Positions 24,751 through 32,514 of a DNA stretch of 41,177 nucleotides are shown piece by piece. The position numbers and the translations under genes are program-made. The notes beneath the pieces are model-generated. The model ran no database searches and was not told where the DNA came from. It worked only from the letters and a program-made list of their open reading frames with translations. How positions within the stretch are numbered: the stretch's first letter is position 1; every line of letters starts with the position of its first letter. The DNA is from Leisingera sp. ANG-M7. GTDB taxonomy: Bacteria > Pseudomonadota > Alphaproteobacteria > Rhodobacterales > Rhodobacteraceae. The stretch lies in contig NZ_JWLI01000009.1 of NCBI RefSeq assembly GCF_000813965.1, positions 1-41,177 on the forward strand. The letters are read 5' to 3'.

Positions 24751-26454
24751 ATGACTGATCCGCAATCAGACTTCACCGCACCCATTGACGGCCTTTCGCA
24801 TGTGCACGGGTCAAGTGAGCCGCCGTTGCAGCACATCACGATCCCGGACCTTCTGCGGCAAGCAGTGGAGAAGCATGGCAGCCGCGAAGCCCTGATTTTC
24901 ACGGATACAGGTGTGCGGCTGACTTATGGGGAACTGGCCCAGCAGGCGGATAATCTTGCGGCGGGGCTGCTGAAACTGGGTGTCAGCAAGGGTGACCGGG
25001 TCGGCATCTGGTCCCCAAACCGGTGCGAATGGGTGATGACGCAGTTCGCCACTGCCCGGATCGGTGCCATACTGGTCACGATCAATCCAGCCTACCGGTT
25101 GTCGGAGCTGGAATATGCGCTCAACAAAACCGGCTGCAGGGTGCTGATCTCAGCAGAACGATTCAAAAGCTCCAACTACCTCAGCATGATCCGCGAGCTG
25201 GCGCCCGAGTTGGCCACCGCACCCCCGGGGCAACTGGCCGCGGAGCGGTTGCCCGACTTGCGCCATGCAGTGGTCATGGCGGCGAACCCTGGCCCCGGCA
25301 TTCTGCCCTTTCAGACCTTGCTGGAGCTGGGAGCGGACGCGGACTCTGCAGCGCTGGATGCAATCGGCGCAGAATTGGTGCCGGAGGAGGCGATCAACAT
25401 CCAGTTCACCTCCGGAACCACCGGGCTGCCCAAAGGGGCGACGCTGACGCATTTCAACATCGTCAACAACGCCCGTTTTGTCACCAGCCGCATCAACCTG
25501 ACTGAGGCTGACCGTCTTCTGATCCCAGTGCCGCTTTACCACTGCTTCGGCATGGTGATGGGCGTGCTCGGCGCAGTTTCCAAAGGTGCCGCAATGATCT
25601 TCCCGGGCGAAGCGTTCGAACCCGCCTCCGTGCTGGACGCCGCCGCCGCCGAACGCGCCACTGCGCTTTACGGGGTGCCGACGATGTTTGTCGCCATGCT
25701 GCAGGATCTGGACCAGTCGCCGCGCGATGTCTCCTCCCTGCGCACCGGCATCATGGCGGGTGCCCCCTGCCCGATTGGAATCATGCGCCGGGTCAACACA
25801 GACATGCATATGAAGGAAGTGACGATCTGCTACGGCATGACGGAAACCGCACCGGTGTCCTTCCAGAGCTTCACTTCCGACCCGGCAGACAAGCGCTGCA
25901 CCACCGTGGGCCGGGTGCATCCGCATCTGGAAGTGAAAGCCGTGGACGCCAACGGCGCCACCGTGCCTGCAGGGGAACGGGGCGAATTGCAAGTGCGCGG
26001 CTACTCGGTAATGCAGGGCTATTGGGATGACCCGGACGCAACCGAGGGAGCCATCAGGGACGGCTGGATGCGTACCGGCGATCTGGGCTCTTTCGATGCG
26101 GAGGGGTTCTGCAGCATCACCGGGCGCGTGAAGGACATGATCATCCGCGGCGGCGAGAACATCTACCCGCGCGAAATCGAAGAATTCCTGATCCGCCACC
26201 CGCAGATCGCAGATGCCCAAGTGTTTGGCGTGCCAGACGAGAAATTCGGCGAACAGGTCTGCGCTTGGATCGTCCCTGCCCCGGGTGCAAGCCTCGGTGA
26301 AGAGGAGATCCTGTCTCACTGCCGCGGCCAGATCGCGCACTTCAAGATCCCCCGTTTTGTCCGGATCGTTGCCGAGTTGCCCATGACAGTCACGGGCAAA
26401 CCGCAAAAGTTCAGGATGCGCGAAATCATGATGCAGAAGCTTGCGCTTCTTTGA
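24751..26454 (+). CDS. AMP-forming acyl-CoA synthetase
   Basis: The protein has 567 residues and the adenylate-forming enzyme motifs: the P-loop FTSGTTGLPKGATLTH (residues 219-234), YGMTETAPVSFQS, WMRTGDLGSFDAEGFCSITGRVKDMIIRGGENIYPREIEEFL, and the C-terminal lysine region TVTGKPQKFRMREIM. It activates a carboxylic acid with ATP and CoA. It resembles the FadD-like medium-chain group. Placed after the aldehyde dehydrogenase, it would complete the route amine to aldehyde to acid to acyl-CoA, ready for beta-oxidation. The gap to the previous gene is 68 bases with a hairpin, so it may belong to the same operon. Confidence 0.93.
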   Translation: MTDPQSDFTAPIDGLSHVHGSSEPPLQHITIPDLLRQAVEKHGSREALIFTDTGVRLTYGELAQQADNLAAGLLKLGVSKGDRVGIWSPNRCEWVMTQFATARIGAILVTINPAYRLSELEYALNKTGCRVLISAERFKSSNYLSMIRELAPELATAPPGQLAAERLPDLRHAVVMAANPGPGILPFQTLLELGADADSAALDAIGAELVPEEAINIQFTSGTTGLPKGATLTHFNIVNNARFVTSRINLTEADRLLIPVPLYHCFGMVMGVLGAVSKGAAMIFPGEAFEPASVLDAAAAERATALYGVPTMFVAMLQDLDQSPRDVSSLRTGIMAGAPCPIGIMRRVNTDMHMKEVTICYGMTETAPVSFQSFTSDPADKRCTTVGRVHPHLEVKAVDANGATVPAGERGELQVRGYSVMQGYWDDPDATEGAIRDGWMRTGDLGSFDAEGFCSITGRVKDMIIRGGENIYPREIEEFLIRHPQIADAQVFGVPDEKFGEQVCAWIVPAPGASLGEEEILSHCRGQIAHFKIPRFVRIVAELPMTVTGKPQKFRMREIMMQKLALL

Positions 26455-26963
26455 TTTTGGAGGTGTGCCTGATCCAGAATGATGGTTCCCTGACCAGTGA
26501 GCCTGTTGTGGACTTGGCAGGCTGAAGGCTTTGAGGCAACCTGAATCAACAAAGCCTCCCGCTGGAGGCAAGGGCTCGGCCGGAAATTCAGTTGCGGGAG
26601 CAAGCATCCGCCGTATCCTGCCTGTCCTCACCGCAATCCTTTAAACCCCTGATTGCGCACAGCTAGCGGTACTTTTACGCAGATAGCGACGATTGCAAAG
26701 CGAGGGGTCTCAAGCGGGCTACAGGCATGATTAAACCGGAGCCGCCGTTCGATCGTGACCGGCAACGCTGCATCGTTGCGCTTAAAGCGCCGCCGCTCGC
26801 CGCCTTATGATGGGCAAGGATGAAGTGTTTTAAAGCGCCACACTCCTCTTCCGTCATCAGATCTAGTGCCAAGCTGGTCCCCATGGCAGACATCAGCTTG
26901 AATCATGCCTGCGCAGCGGTGTGTTTTCTTCTTGTTAACACGACCAGGTTACAGGGCGGCATT
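26455..26963. other. Gene-free stretch between amine-catabolism genes and the glycan operon
   Basis: There is no convincing gene in these 509 bases. Two overlapping hairpins lie at 26526-26569. On the minus strand at about 26770-26880 a short frame reads LDLMTEEECGALKHFILAHH, which faintly recalls the N-terminus of IS5-type transposases (LTDEEWxxLEPFL) but degenerates at once. This and the repeat suggest an old insertion scar, with low certainty. Confidence 0.45.
26526..26569. repeat. Overlapping inverted repeats after the acyl-CoA synthetase gene
   Basis: The arms AGGCTTTG (26526-26533) and CAAAGCCT (26550-26557) are perfect complements with a 16-base centre. A second dyad, GCCTCC (26554-26559) and GGAGGC (26564-26569), shares four bases with it. 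From 26556 inward on the minus strand the sequence begins GGCTTTGTTGA, similar to the ends of some IS5/IS903-type elements. It could be an IS end or a weak terminator; no T run follows. Confidence 0.4.
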
Positions 26964-28178
26964 TCATTGGAAAACTGGCTTTTGCGCTCGCTGGAGGCTG
27001 CTGTTACTGATCAGCGTAACTTCCAGCGTCTCGCCTTCGGACACCTTTGGCAGCCGGGCAACAAAATCCCAACTTCCGGAGCCGGGGTGAATAGCTGCCA
27101 CATCCGGCCGTGCCGGTCCGAGAACCGGAATGCCAATCACACCTGCGTTTGTGATTGAAACTACCAGGGTGGGCGGCGTTTCTGCAGGGGCGACGAACCA
27201 GCCGTGTGCCCGGAGAAGACCGCTGCCGCTGTTGTAATCGACTTTAGAAATCGCCAACCGGAGCGCTTGGCTGCTTGTACGGCAGGCATTATCGAACACG
27301 TCCTGAGGTGCGGCTTGGAATGAAGGAGCGACAGAGCGAAACTCTTTCCAGGTTCCGCCGCCAAAATGCACGACGCAGGGCGCATTGCCGGTCAGGCGGT
27401 TTACAAAATGGCCTGGTTGACGCTCCTCTACCAGAGCCATGCCTCCACCGCACAAGTGCAGGATACTGTCTTCGGGGAATTCACGGAACAGTTCCGGCTG
27501 CGCCGCACGGATTACCCGGGCCAGGTCCTGATCATGCCAGTTATGGTCACGTATCAGACTGGGCGGCAGTTTCGTAAAGCGCGTCTGGATCTCCTCAAAC
27601 AACCCCTTCATCAAATTCGGCTGCGCCGTGATAAAGCCGATATTCACTTCATGCAGGCCGCCATTAAATTCCCAGTCACCGACAAGCTGGCGGTAGCGCA
27701 GATCTTTCTTCCAAAGGCTAGTGCCGGGGTAGATCGGATTGGCCTCGGCAGCGTAGTTGATACAACCATTGGCGGCTTGTTCGAACAGGCCGCTGACGTC
27801 ACTCTGAAAATACAAGTCATTGTCACAGATCGCTACGGCGTGGTAGTCCTGGCCGTGAAGCGCATGCCACTCAAGATAGATGAGCTTACTCATACGCTTG
27901 TTGCGGTAGGCATGAAATGCGGCCAGGGCTTCGGCGTCGGGCTTTCCTGGAAACAGCTGGCGCCATTTCATTTTCTCGTCTGCCCATGTCATCGGGCTTA
28001 CATGAGCGCAGATGCCCTCGGCTTCCAGATATGACCGGGCCTTGCTGCTCAGCTGTGTCGAGAGCACCCATATGTCCTGGTCATAGGCGCCGAGGCGGGG
28101 ATCGCGCAAAGTTTGCGTCATCAGGCTGGACGCCGCCAACTGAGGGGTGTTCGCCGTAAATAGAAGAGCGGTTTTCAT
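26964..28178 (-). CDS. Glycosyltransferase-like protein with C-terminal beta-sandwich
   Basis: The 404-residue protein begins MKTALLFTANTPQLAASSLM. A metal-binding DxD appears as CDNDLYF (Asp 119 and 121), preceded by MSKLIYLEWHALHGQDYHAVA and followed by NYAAEANPIYPG and a WEFNGGLHEVNIGF stretch. These features resemble retaining nucleotide-sugar glycosyltransferases (GT8-like), but I cannot name a family with certainty. The last 100 or so residues (SKVDYNSGSGLLRAHGWFVAP, then IPVLGPARPDVAAIHPGSGSWDF) form a small all-beta accessory domain that is often attached to surface-glycan glycosyltransferases. It is the last gene of the glycan operon. No membrane segment or signal peptide is seen. 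Confidence 0.7.
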   Translation of the reverse strand: MKTALLFTANTPQLAASSLMTQTLRDPRLGAYDQDIWVLSTQLSSKARSYLEAEGICAHVSPMTWADEKMKWRQLFPGKPDAEALAAFHAYRNKRMSKLIYLEWHALHGQDYHAVAICDNDLYFQSDVSGLFEQAANGCINYAAEANPIYPGTSLWKKDLRYRQLVGDWEFNGGLHEVNIGFITAQPNLMKGLFEEIQTRFTKLPPSLIRDHNWHDQDLARVIRAAQPELFREFPEDSILHLCGGGMALVEERQPGHFVNRLTGNAPCVVHFGGGTWKEFRSVAPSFQAAPQDVFDNACRTSSQALRLAISKVDYNSGSGLLRAHGWFVAPAETPPTLVVSITNAGVIGIPVLGPARPDVAAIHPGSGSWDFVARLPKVSEGETLEVTLISNSSLQRAQKPVFQ

Positions 28179-28207
28179 GTGGACCCCGAGGAGTTGTGTG
28201 GAAAAAA

Positions 28208-28936
28208 CTACCGAATTTCACAGGCCGCACGCTGGCCGCAGACGGCAATCCAGTGTGCTTTCAACCGGGTACGGTCCAGGAACTCGGCAAACGCCCGGCG
28301 CTCGTGCTGCTCAAAATTGGGATAGCAAAAATACTCATCAAACAGCAGGATGCAGCCGGGCTGGATCTTGTCTTCCAGCGCCCGCAACACGGTTGCAGTT
28401 GAACTGTAGATATCACAGTCCACATGCATGAAGCTGACGTGATTGATAGCGTCGGCATAGGCGGGCAATGTGTCATCGAACCAGCCCGTATGCAGGCGTA
28501 CGTTGGATTCTACCTCCGGAGGCTTACCCTTGCGGTCGAAGTCAAACGGCTGCCATCCACGCCATTCTTCGGGCAGCCCGGTGAAACTGTCGAACCCGTC
28601 AAAGGTGATTTCAGGGCGGGCGCGGGCCATCATATTAAGGGTGCGGCCGGAAAAGACCCCGAATTCCGCATGGGCACCGCTGCGCTGCGCCTTCGACAGC
28701 GCATAGAGGAGAATATCGTCGGAACGCTCGAACAACATCGCTTCAGGCATCTCGCGCTGGACAATTTCCACTGTCCGCTCTAGCGCCTTTTCGGACAATG
28801 CCCGAAACAGCGCGTGATTGCTGTTGGGGCGGGTGTCGAGCCAGGCGCTTACCTTGGGATATGGTTTGGCTGAATGTTCTGCGATCTGCTCCAGTTGCTG
28901 CAGAATCTGGCCCAGCTTTTCTTCGAGGTCTTTCAC
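28208..28936 (-). CDS. TylF/MycF-like SAM-dependent methyltransferase
   Basis: I take the GTG at 28936 (MKDLEEKLGQILQQLEQIAEH, 242 residues), with GGAG upstream, over a TTG at 29002. The N-terminus is a short coiled coil. The SAM-binding motif is AEFGVFSGRTLNMMARARPEITFDGFDSFTGLP, followed by the metal- and substrate-binding region FMHVDCDIYSSTATVLRALEDKIQPGCILLFDEYFCYPNFEQHE, characteristic of macrocin O-methyltransferase-like enzymes. It would methylate a hydroxyl of the glycan or of a nucleotide sugar. It lies between the GlfT2-DUF115 gene and the terminal glycosyltransferase gene in the same orientation. Confidence 0.85.
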   Translation of the reverse strand: MKDLEEKLGQILQQLEQIAEHSAKPYPKVSAWLDTRPNSNHALFRALSEKALERTVEIVQREMPEAMLFERSDDILLYALSKAQRSGAHAEFGVFSGRTLNMMARARPEITFDGFDSFTGLPEEWRGWQPFDFDRKGKPPEVESNVRLHTGWFDDTLPAYADAINHVSFMHVDCDIYSSTATVLRALEDKIQPGCILLFDEYFCYPNFEQHERRAFAEFLDRTRLKAHWIAVCGQRAACEIR

Positions 28937-29006
28937 GTGGCAGGCTCCGGGTTGTAGGGAGGGCAGGCTTGCCCCGTATCTGCAGAATTCATATGACTCC
29001 AAGCGC

Positions 29007-31613
29007 CTATTTGCGGCTTAGCACTTCGTCCAGATCCACCCGCGGGAAGATCTCCAGCTTTGAAAACCGGCTGGCGTTGTATACCTCTACGCCGATGGAA
29101 TCACAGTAATCCTTGGCAAATTGATAAGAGTGCTCAAGCCGGTCCAGCACCGGGTAATGCCACTTCTCGCCGGGCTTGCGGTACTCGGGATGGAAATGGT
29201 TCACTTCGCCTTCAGACACCAGCGCACCGTCCTGTTTGGTTTTGGGCTCCACATAGGAGTGATCGAGGCCAAGGATGTAGATTTCCTTGAAACCCATATG
29301 CACTGCCATCTGCATCATTGAGTAGGTGATGGTTGAGCCCCAGCAAATACCTTTGGCGAGATCTGCAGAGAACTCGCGGAAGGGTGACCGGTTGTCGGCG
29401 GGCGGCAGCCAGCGGGCGTAGTGGTGATTGGCCTGGCGCGGCAGGTAAGACAGCATGTGATGCGGAAAGATCTTGGTCGTTCGGTCCACTGCCAGGATCT
29501 CGGCCCGGCAATTTTGCGCCACCAGTAGATCCTCAACCGAATAGAAGGTCGGGCGCCAGTCTGTCTCATCAAAGCAGAGATAGATCTTGTTGGCGGCAAA
29601 GGTGACCTCGTCTTTCAAAAGCTCAATATCCGCCACCGTGAGACTGGGCCCGTTACCGAGCACAAAGCAGCGCTGGCCCTGGTAGCGGTTGCGCAGCCCG
29701 TTCAAGAAAGCCAGATCCTCATCGGTCACTGGCGCGCGAACTGCAGCCCCAGCCTGGGTGCGCTGCAAGGTTGCCATCGCCCGGCGCATGTCCCGCAGCG
29801 CGGCGCTTTCCTGATCGGCGGCTGCCAGGCGCGGCGCTTCGCCGTGTTTGCCGTAGGTGGCCCAAAAGGCCTGCGAGGTGAGATGCGTCCGGGCGGCCTG
29901 GTAACACGATGCCAAGGTCGGAAGACGGTCGAGCATCCGGCGGCGAAGGCTGCGTAGGGCCAGCATCTGACGCAAGGCCCGGCGCGAGTTGCGGGTCACG
30001 GTGAAACCGACGCCTTTTTGCGGATTCCAGTAGCTCACTTGTTTGCCGCGGCGGCAGTCAGCGCGCTTGGAGGGACGGGTGGTGTCGATGACCACCTGCT
30101 CCTTCAGCGGCAGGAAATGGTTGTTCCAGGTGCGCCCGTTCAGCCAGAGGGTGCGCTTTGAGGCTGGCGGCTCTAGACCGTTCACCACGGGAGCGCCGCC
30201 GGGCGGCTCAGGCATCGTGTTGTTCTTTTCCTGCACCACAATGCGGAAAACCCCGGCCAGAATGGCATCTTCGTTGCGGACCAGGTAGTCGGGCCCCTGC
30301 AGGAAATGCGTCATTGCATCCAGCAGCAACTGGGCATGCTCGTATTTACGGGCTTCAACAAAACCGCGCACCAAACGGTCAAATTCTGTTGTGAAACCGG
30401 CAGGATCGTTCAGCCGTCCCTGCTGCGCCAAAAGCACCCAGCGGTTGCGGAAGCGGAAATACTGCATGGCGGCCGAGTATTTCTCTTCGAAATCGTCGTG
30501 CAGCACCCAGAAGGAGAAGGGGATCACCAGTTCTACCCCGGCATCGCGCAGCCGCAGCCCGTATTCCACATCATCCATTTTGATAAAGAACGGATACGGC
30601 AGGCCGATGCGGTGGATATCCGCCACGGCCATGCAGCTCCACCACCAGCCGGTGCTGTCGGGTCGCCGGTCCATGCGAATAAAGGCAGGGATGTCAGCTG
30701 TGTCCAGCCCGGCACCCAGGGCGCTGTCGCTGGGATGCACCGTGCCGCGGTACTTATGCCCGAAACAGGCGCTTCGGAGCGGAACTCTGTTCTCCGAGGA
30801 TGCTGGATACATCGGCGCGCCGACGTGAAAACCAGGCTTCAGGAAGCGCATGAATGCGGTATTACGGGCAAACATCTCCGGATGCAGGTAGATATCGTCG
30901 TCCAGCAGGCAGACATGGGTGAACCCTTGTTCTGCCTGCCCTCCGTAGCAGCTTTCGTAGAGACCGCGGCCAAAACCTCCTGCACCGCCGGTATTGCTGT
31001 TGGCAAAGACGGTCACATTGGCATCCGGCTGCACCCCGCAAGCGCTGCTGTCGCTGCCGCTGCCATTGTCGACAACCGTCAGATGCGCCTCATCCTCGGC
31101 CCGGTTGCGGCGGACGTAGTCGCGGAACACATCCGCGTTGCGCTGCACATATTCCGCCCGCTTGAATGTGCAGAATACATAGTTGATCCGCAGGTTCGGT
31201 GTTTCAGGCTGATCATCAGTCCCGAAGGTAATGTCGTAACTGGAGCCTTTGACTGCATGCTCCACCACCGGCAGTACCGCACCTTCCATATCCGCCAAAC
31301 GCAGCGGCGGGAAAATCTGCGTGCCCGGACCGCTTTGCTGTGCCCGCGCCAGTACGGTGACAGTGCCATCGCGGGCAATGTGGTGCAGGGCCACGCGGAC
31401 TTCACCTGAACGCACCACCAGCCGGGTGCCCAGCCAGATGAGGCTGGTGGCGCGGCGCCAGGCGTCTAGATCAAAGGCGTTAACGGCGCTGGCGCCAAAC
31501 TCCCGCACGTACCGCTGCAGCGGATAGAGCCCCCGGATAGGAGAAAACCGCTCTCGCGCTGAATGGTCTTGGCAAGTTGGGTTTGCAGACGGAACTTGGG
31601 GGACAATGTTCAT
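29007..31613 (-). CDS. GlfT2-like glycosyltransferase fused to a DUF115/Maf-like domain
   Basis: The 868-residue protein has three parts. Residues about 30-135 are a beta-rich domain as in GlfT2-type galactofuranosyltransferases. Residues about 140-460 are a GT-A domain with the expected catalytic set: FCTFKR, DNGSG, DDD at 238-240 (LLDDDIYL), WWW at 323-325, acidic DDVE at 347-350 and His 372 (FWVLHDDFEEKY). After a basic linker, residues about 636-868 match DUF115 (MptE-like, also in Maf flagellin glycosylation proteins): FVLGNGPSLTVADIELL, FAANKIYLCFDETDWRPTFYSVED, GICWGSTITYSMMQMAVHMGFKEIYILGLDHSY. The first part should transfer a sugar, possibly a furanose, from a nucleotide donor; the second may transfer a nonulosonic-type sugar. 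It is paralogous to the gene at 32511-34727. Confidence 0.82.
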   Translation of the reverse strand: MNIVPQVPSANPTCQDHSARERFSPIRGLYPLQRYVREFGASAVNAFDLDAWRRATSLIWLGTRLVVRSGEVRVALHHIARDGTVTVLARAQQSGPGTQIFPPLRLADMEGAVLPVVEHAVKGSSYDITFGTDDQPETPNLRINYVFCTFKRAEYVQRNADVFRDYVRRNRAEDEAHLTVVDNGSGSDSSACGVQPDANVTVFANSNTGGAGGFGRGLYESCYGGQAEQGFTHVCLLDDDIYLHPEMFARNTAFMRFLKPGFHVGAPMYPASSENRVPLRSACFGHKYRGTVHPSDSALGAGLDTADIPAFIRMDRRPDSTGWWWSCMAVADIHRIGLPYPFFIKMDDVEYGLRLRDAGVELVIPFSFWVLHDDFEEKYSAAMQYFRFRNRWVLLAQQGRLNDPAGFTTEFDRLVRGFVEARKYEHAQLLLDAMTHFLQGPDYLVRNEDAILAGVFRIVVQEKNNTMPEPPGGAPVVNGLEPPASKRTLWLNGRTWNNHFLPLKEQVVIDTTRPSKRADCRRGKQVSYWNPQKGVGFTVTRNSRRALRQMLALRSLRRRMLDRLPTLASCYQAARTHLTSQAFWATYGKHGEAPRLAAADQESAALRDMRRAMATLQRTQAGAAVRAPVTDEDLAFLNGLRNRYQGQRCFVLGNGPSLTVADIELLKDEVTFAANKIYLCFDETDWRPTFYSVEDLLVAQNCRAEILAVDRTTKIFPHHMLSYLPRQANHHYARWLPPADNRSPFREFSADLAKGICWGSTITYSMMQMAVHMGFKEIYILGLDHSYVEPKTKQDGALVSEGEVNHFHPEYRKPGEKWHYPVLDRLEHSYQFAKDYCDSIGVEVYNASRFSKLEIFPRVDLDEVLSRK

Positions 31614-31638
31614 GATGGCACTCGGTATTCAGGAGGTT

Positions 31639-32514
31639 TTAGGTTTGCACTTGAGGTTCTGGGCGGCCGTGCACTGGTGATTTCAGGGCAAAGGTCTGCC
31701 CCGCCGTTTGCCGCCATTCCACTGCCTCTTCCGGCAGTTTCTGAGTGGCGGAGGTCACAAAGAGCGTGGTGAAGTCAGGCCCGCCAAAAGCGGGGCAGGT
31801 TGCATGGCCGGTTGGCAGATCCAGCGCTTGCAGGAATTTTCCGCAGGGGCTGTAGCGGGCCACGCGGGCCGAACCCCATTGAGCGCTCCAAAGGCAGCCT
31901 TCGGCGTCCACCACGGCTCCGTCCGGCTTATGCTCGGGTTCAGTTTCCCTGGCGCGCAGGTCCAGGAATACTTCCTTGGCGCCTGCCGGCCAGCCGGTTT
32001 GCGGGTCAAGCGGCCGGCGCCAGACTATTCGGGTTTTGGTGTCGCTGTAATAGGCACAAGCCCGATCTCCGTCGAAGCAGACCGCGTTGGGGGTGGTGAG
32101 GCCGGTTTCAACAATCCGAAGCTCGCCATGAGCCCAGCGGTACAACGTGCCCAGCTCCGGCTCTCCCGCTTTGCCCATCGTGCCTATCCAGAAACCGCCC
32201 CATGGATCGGCGCGGCCGTCGTTGGAACGGGTTGCCTTCCGGTCCGCCTCAATAGGGCACAGCATCTCTTCGGTACCGGTTTCCAGGTTGAAGCGGCTGA
32301 GCCCGGTTTCACTGGCAACGAGCAGGTTACCGTGATCGATCCAGCCTGCCGCACTCACATGGCGCTCGAACTGCCACTCCAGCGGCCGTCCGCCCAGACG
32401 TGACAGCAGCTTGCAATTCACGATGTCAAACCAGAACAGCTGCTGACGCAGCGGATGCCAAAGCGGCCCCTCCCCCAGAATGCAGCTGCGGCTGTCAAAC
32501 ACAGTCACCGTCAT
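31639..32514 (-). CDS. SMP-30/gluconolactonase-family lactonase
   Basis: The 291-residue protein matches the six-bladed propeller SMP-30/regucalcin family. The family's metal ligands can be placed at Glu 15 (CILGEGPLWHP), the Asn of TTPNAVCFDGD and the Asp of HKPDGAVVDAEGCLWSAQWG; the substrate-site stretch TRSNDGRADPWGGFWIGTMG is also present. These enzymes hydrolyse sugar lactones such as gluconolactone or arabinonolactone. Its ATG overlaps the preceding gene by 4 bases, an intimate link with the DUF115 paralogue that is odd for a catabolic lactonase. In this operon it may open a lactone produced by the sugar dehydrogenases. No signal peptide is seen. Confidence 0.9.
   Translation of the reverse strand: MTVTVFDSRSCILGEGPLWHPLRQQLFWFDIVNCKLLSRLGGRPLEWQFERHVSAAGWIDHGNLLVASETGLSRFNLETGTEEMLCPIEADRKATRSNDGRADPWGGFWIGTMGKAGEPELGTLYRWAHGELRIVETGLTTPNAVCFDGDRACAYYSDTKTRIVWRRPLDPQTGWPAGAKEVFLDLRARETEPEHKPDGAVVDAEGCLWSAQWGSARVARYSPCGKFLQALDLPTGHATCPAFGGPDFTTLFVTSATQKLPEEAVEWRQTAGQTFALKSPVHGRPEPQVQT

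Noticed and set aside
25150-26631. A 493-codon minus-strand open frame
   Set aside because: It is antisense to the acyl-CoA synthetase gene, whose motifs are unmistakable. The translation is His- and Arg-rich shadow sequence.
28937-29002. TTG start giving a 264-residue methyltransferase
   Set aside because: The GTG at 28936 has a GGAG site at a good distance and the coiled-coil N-terminus begins there; the extra residues look non-coding.
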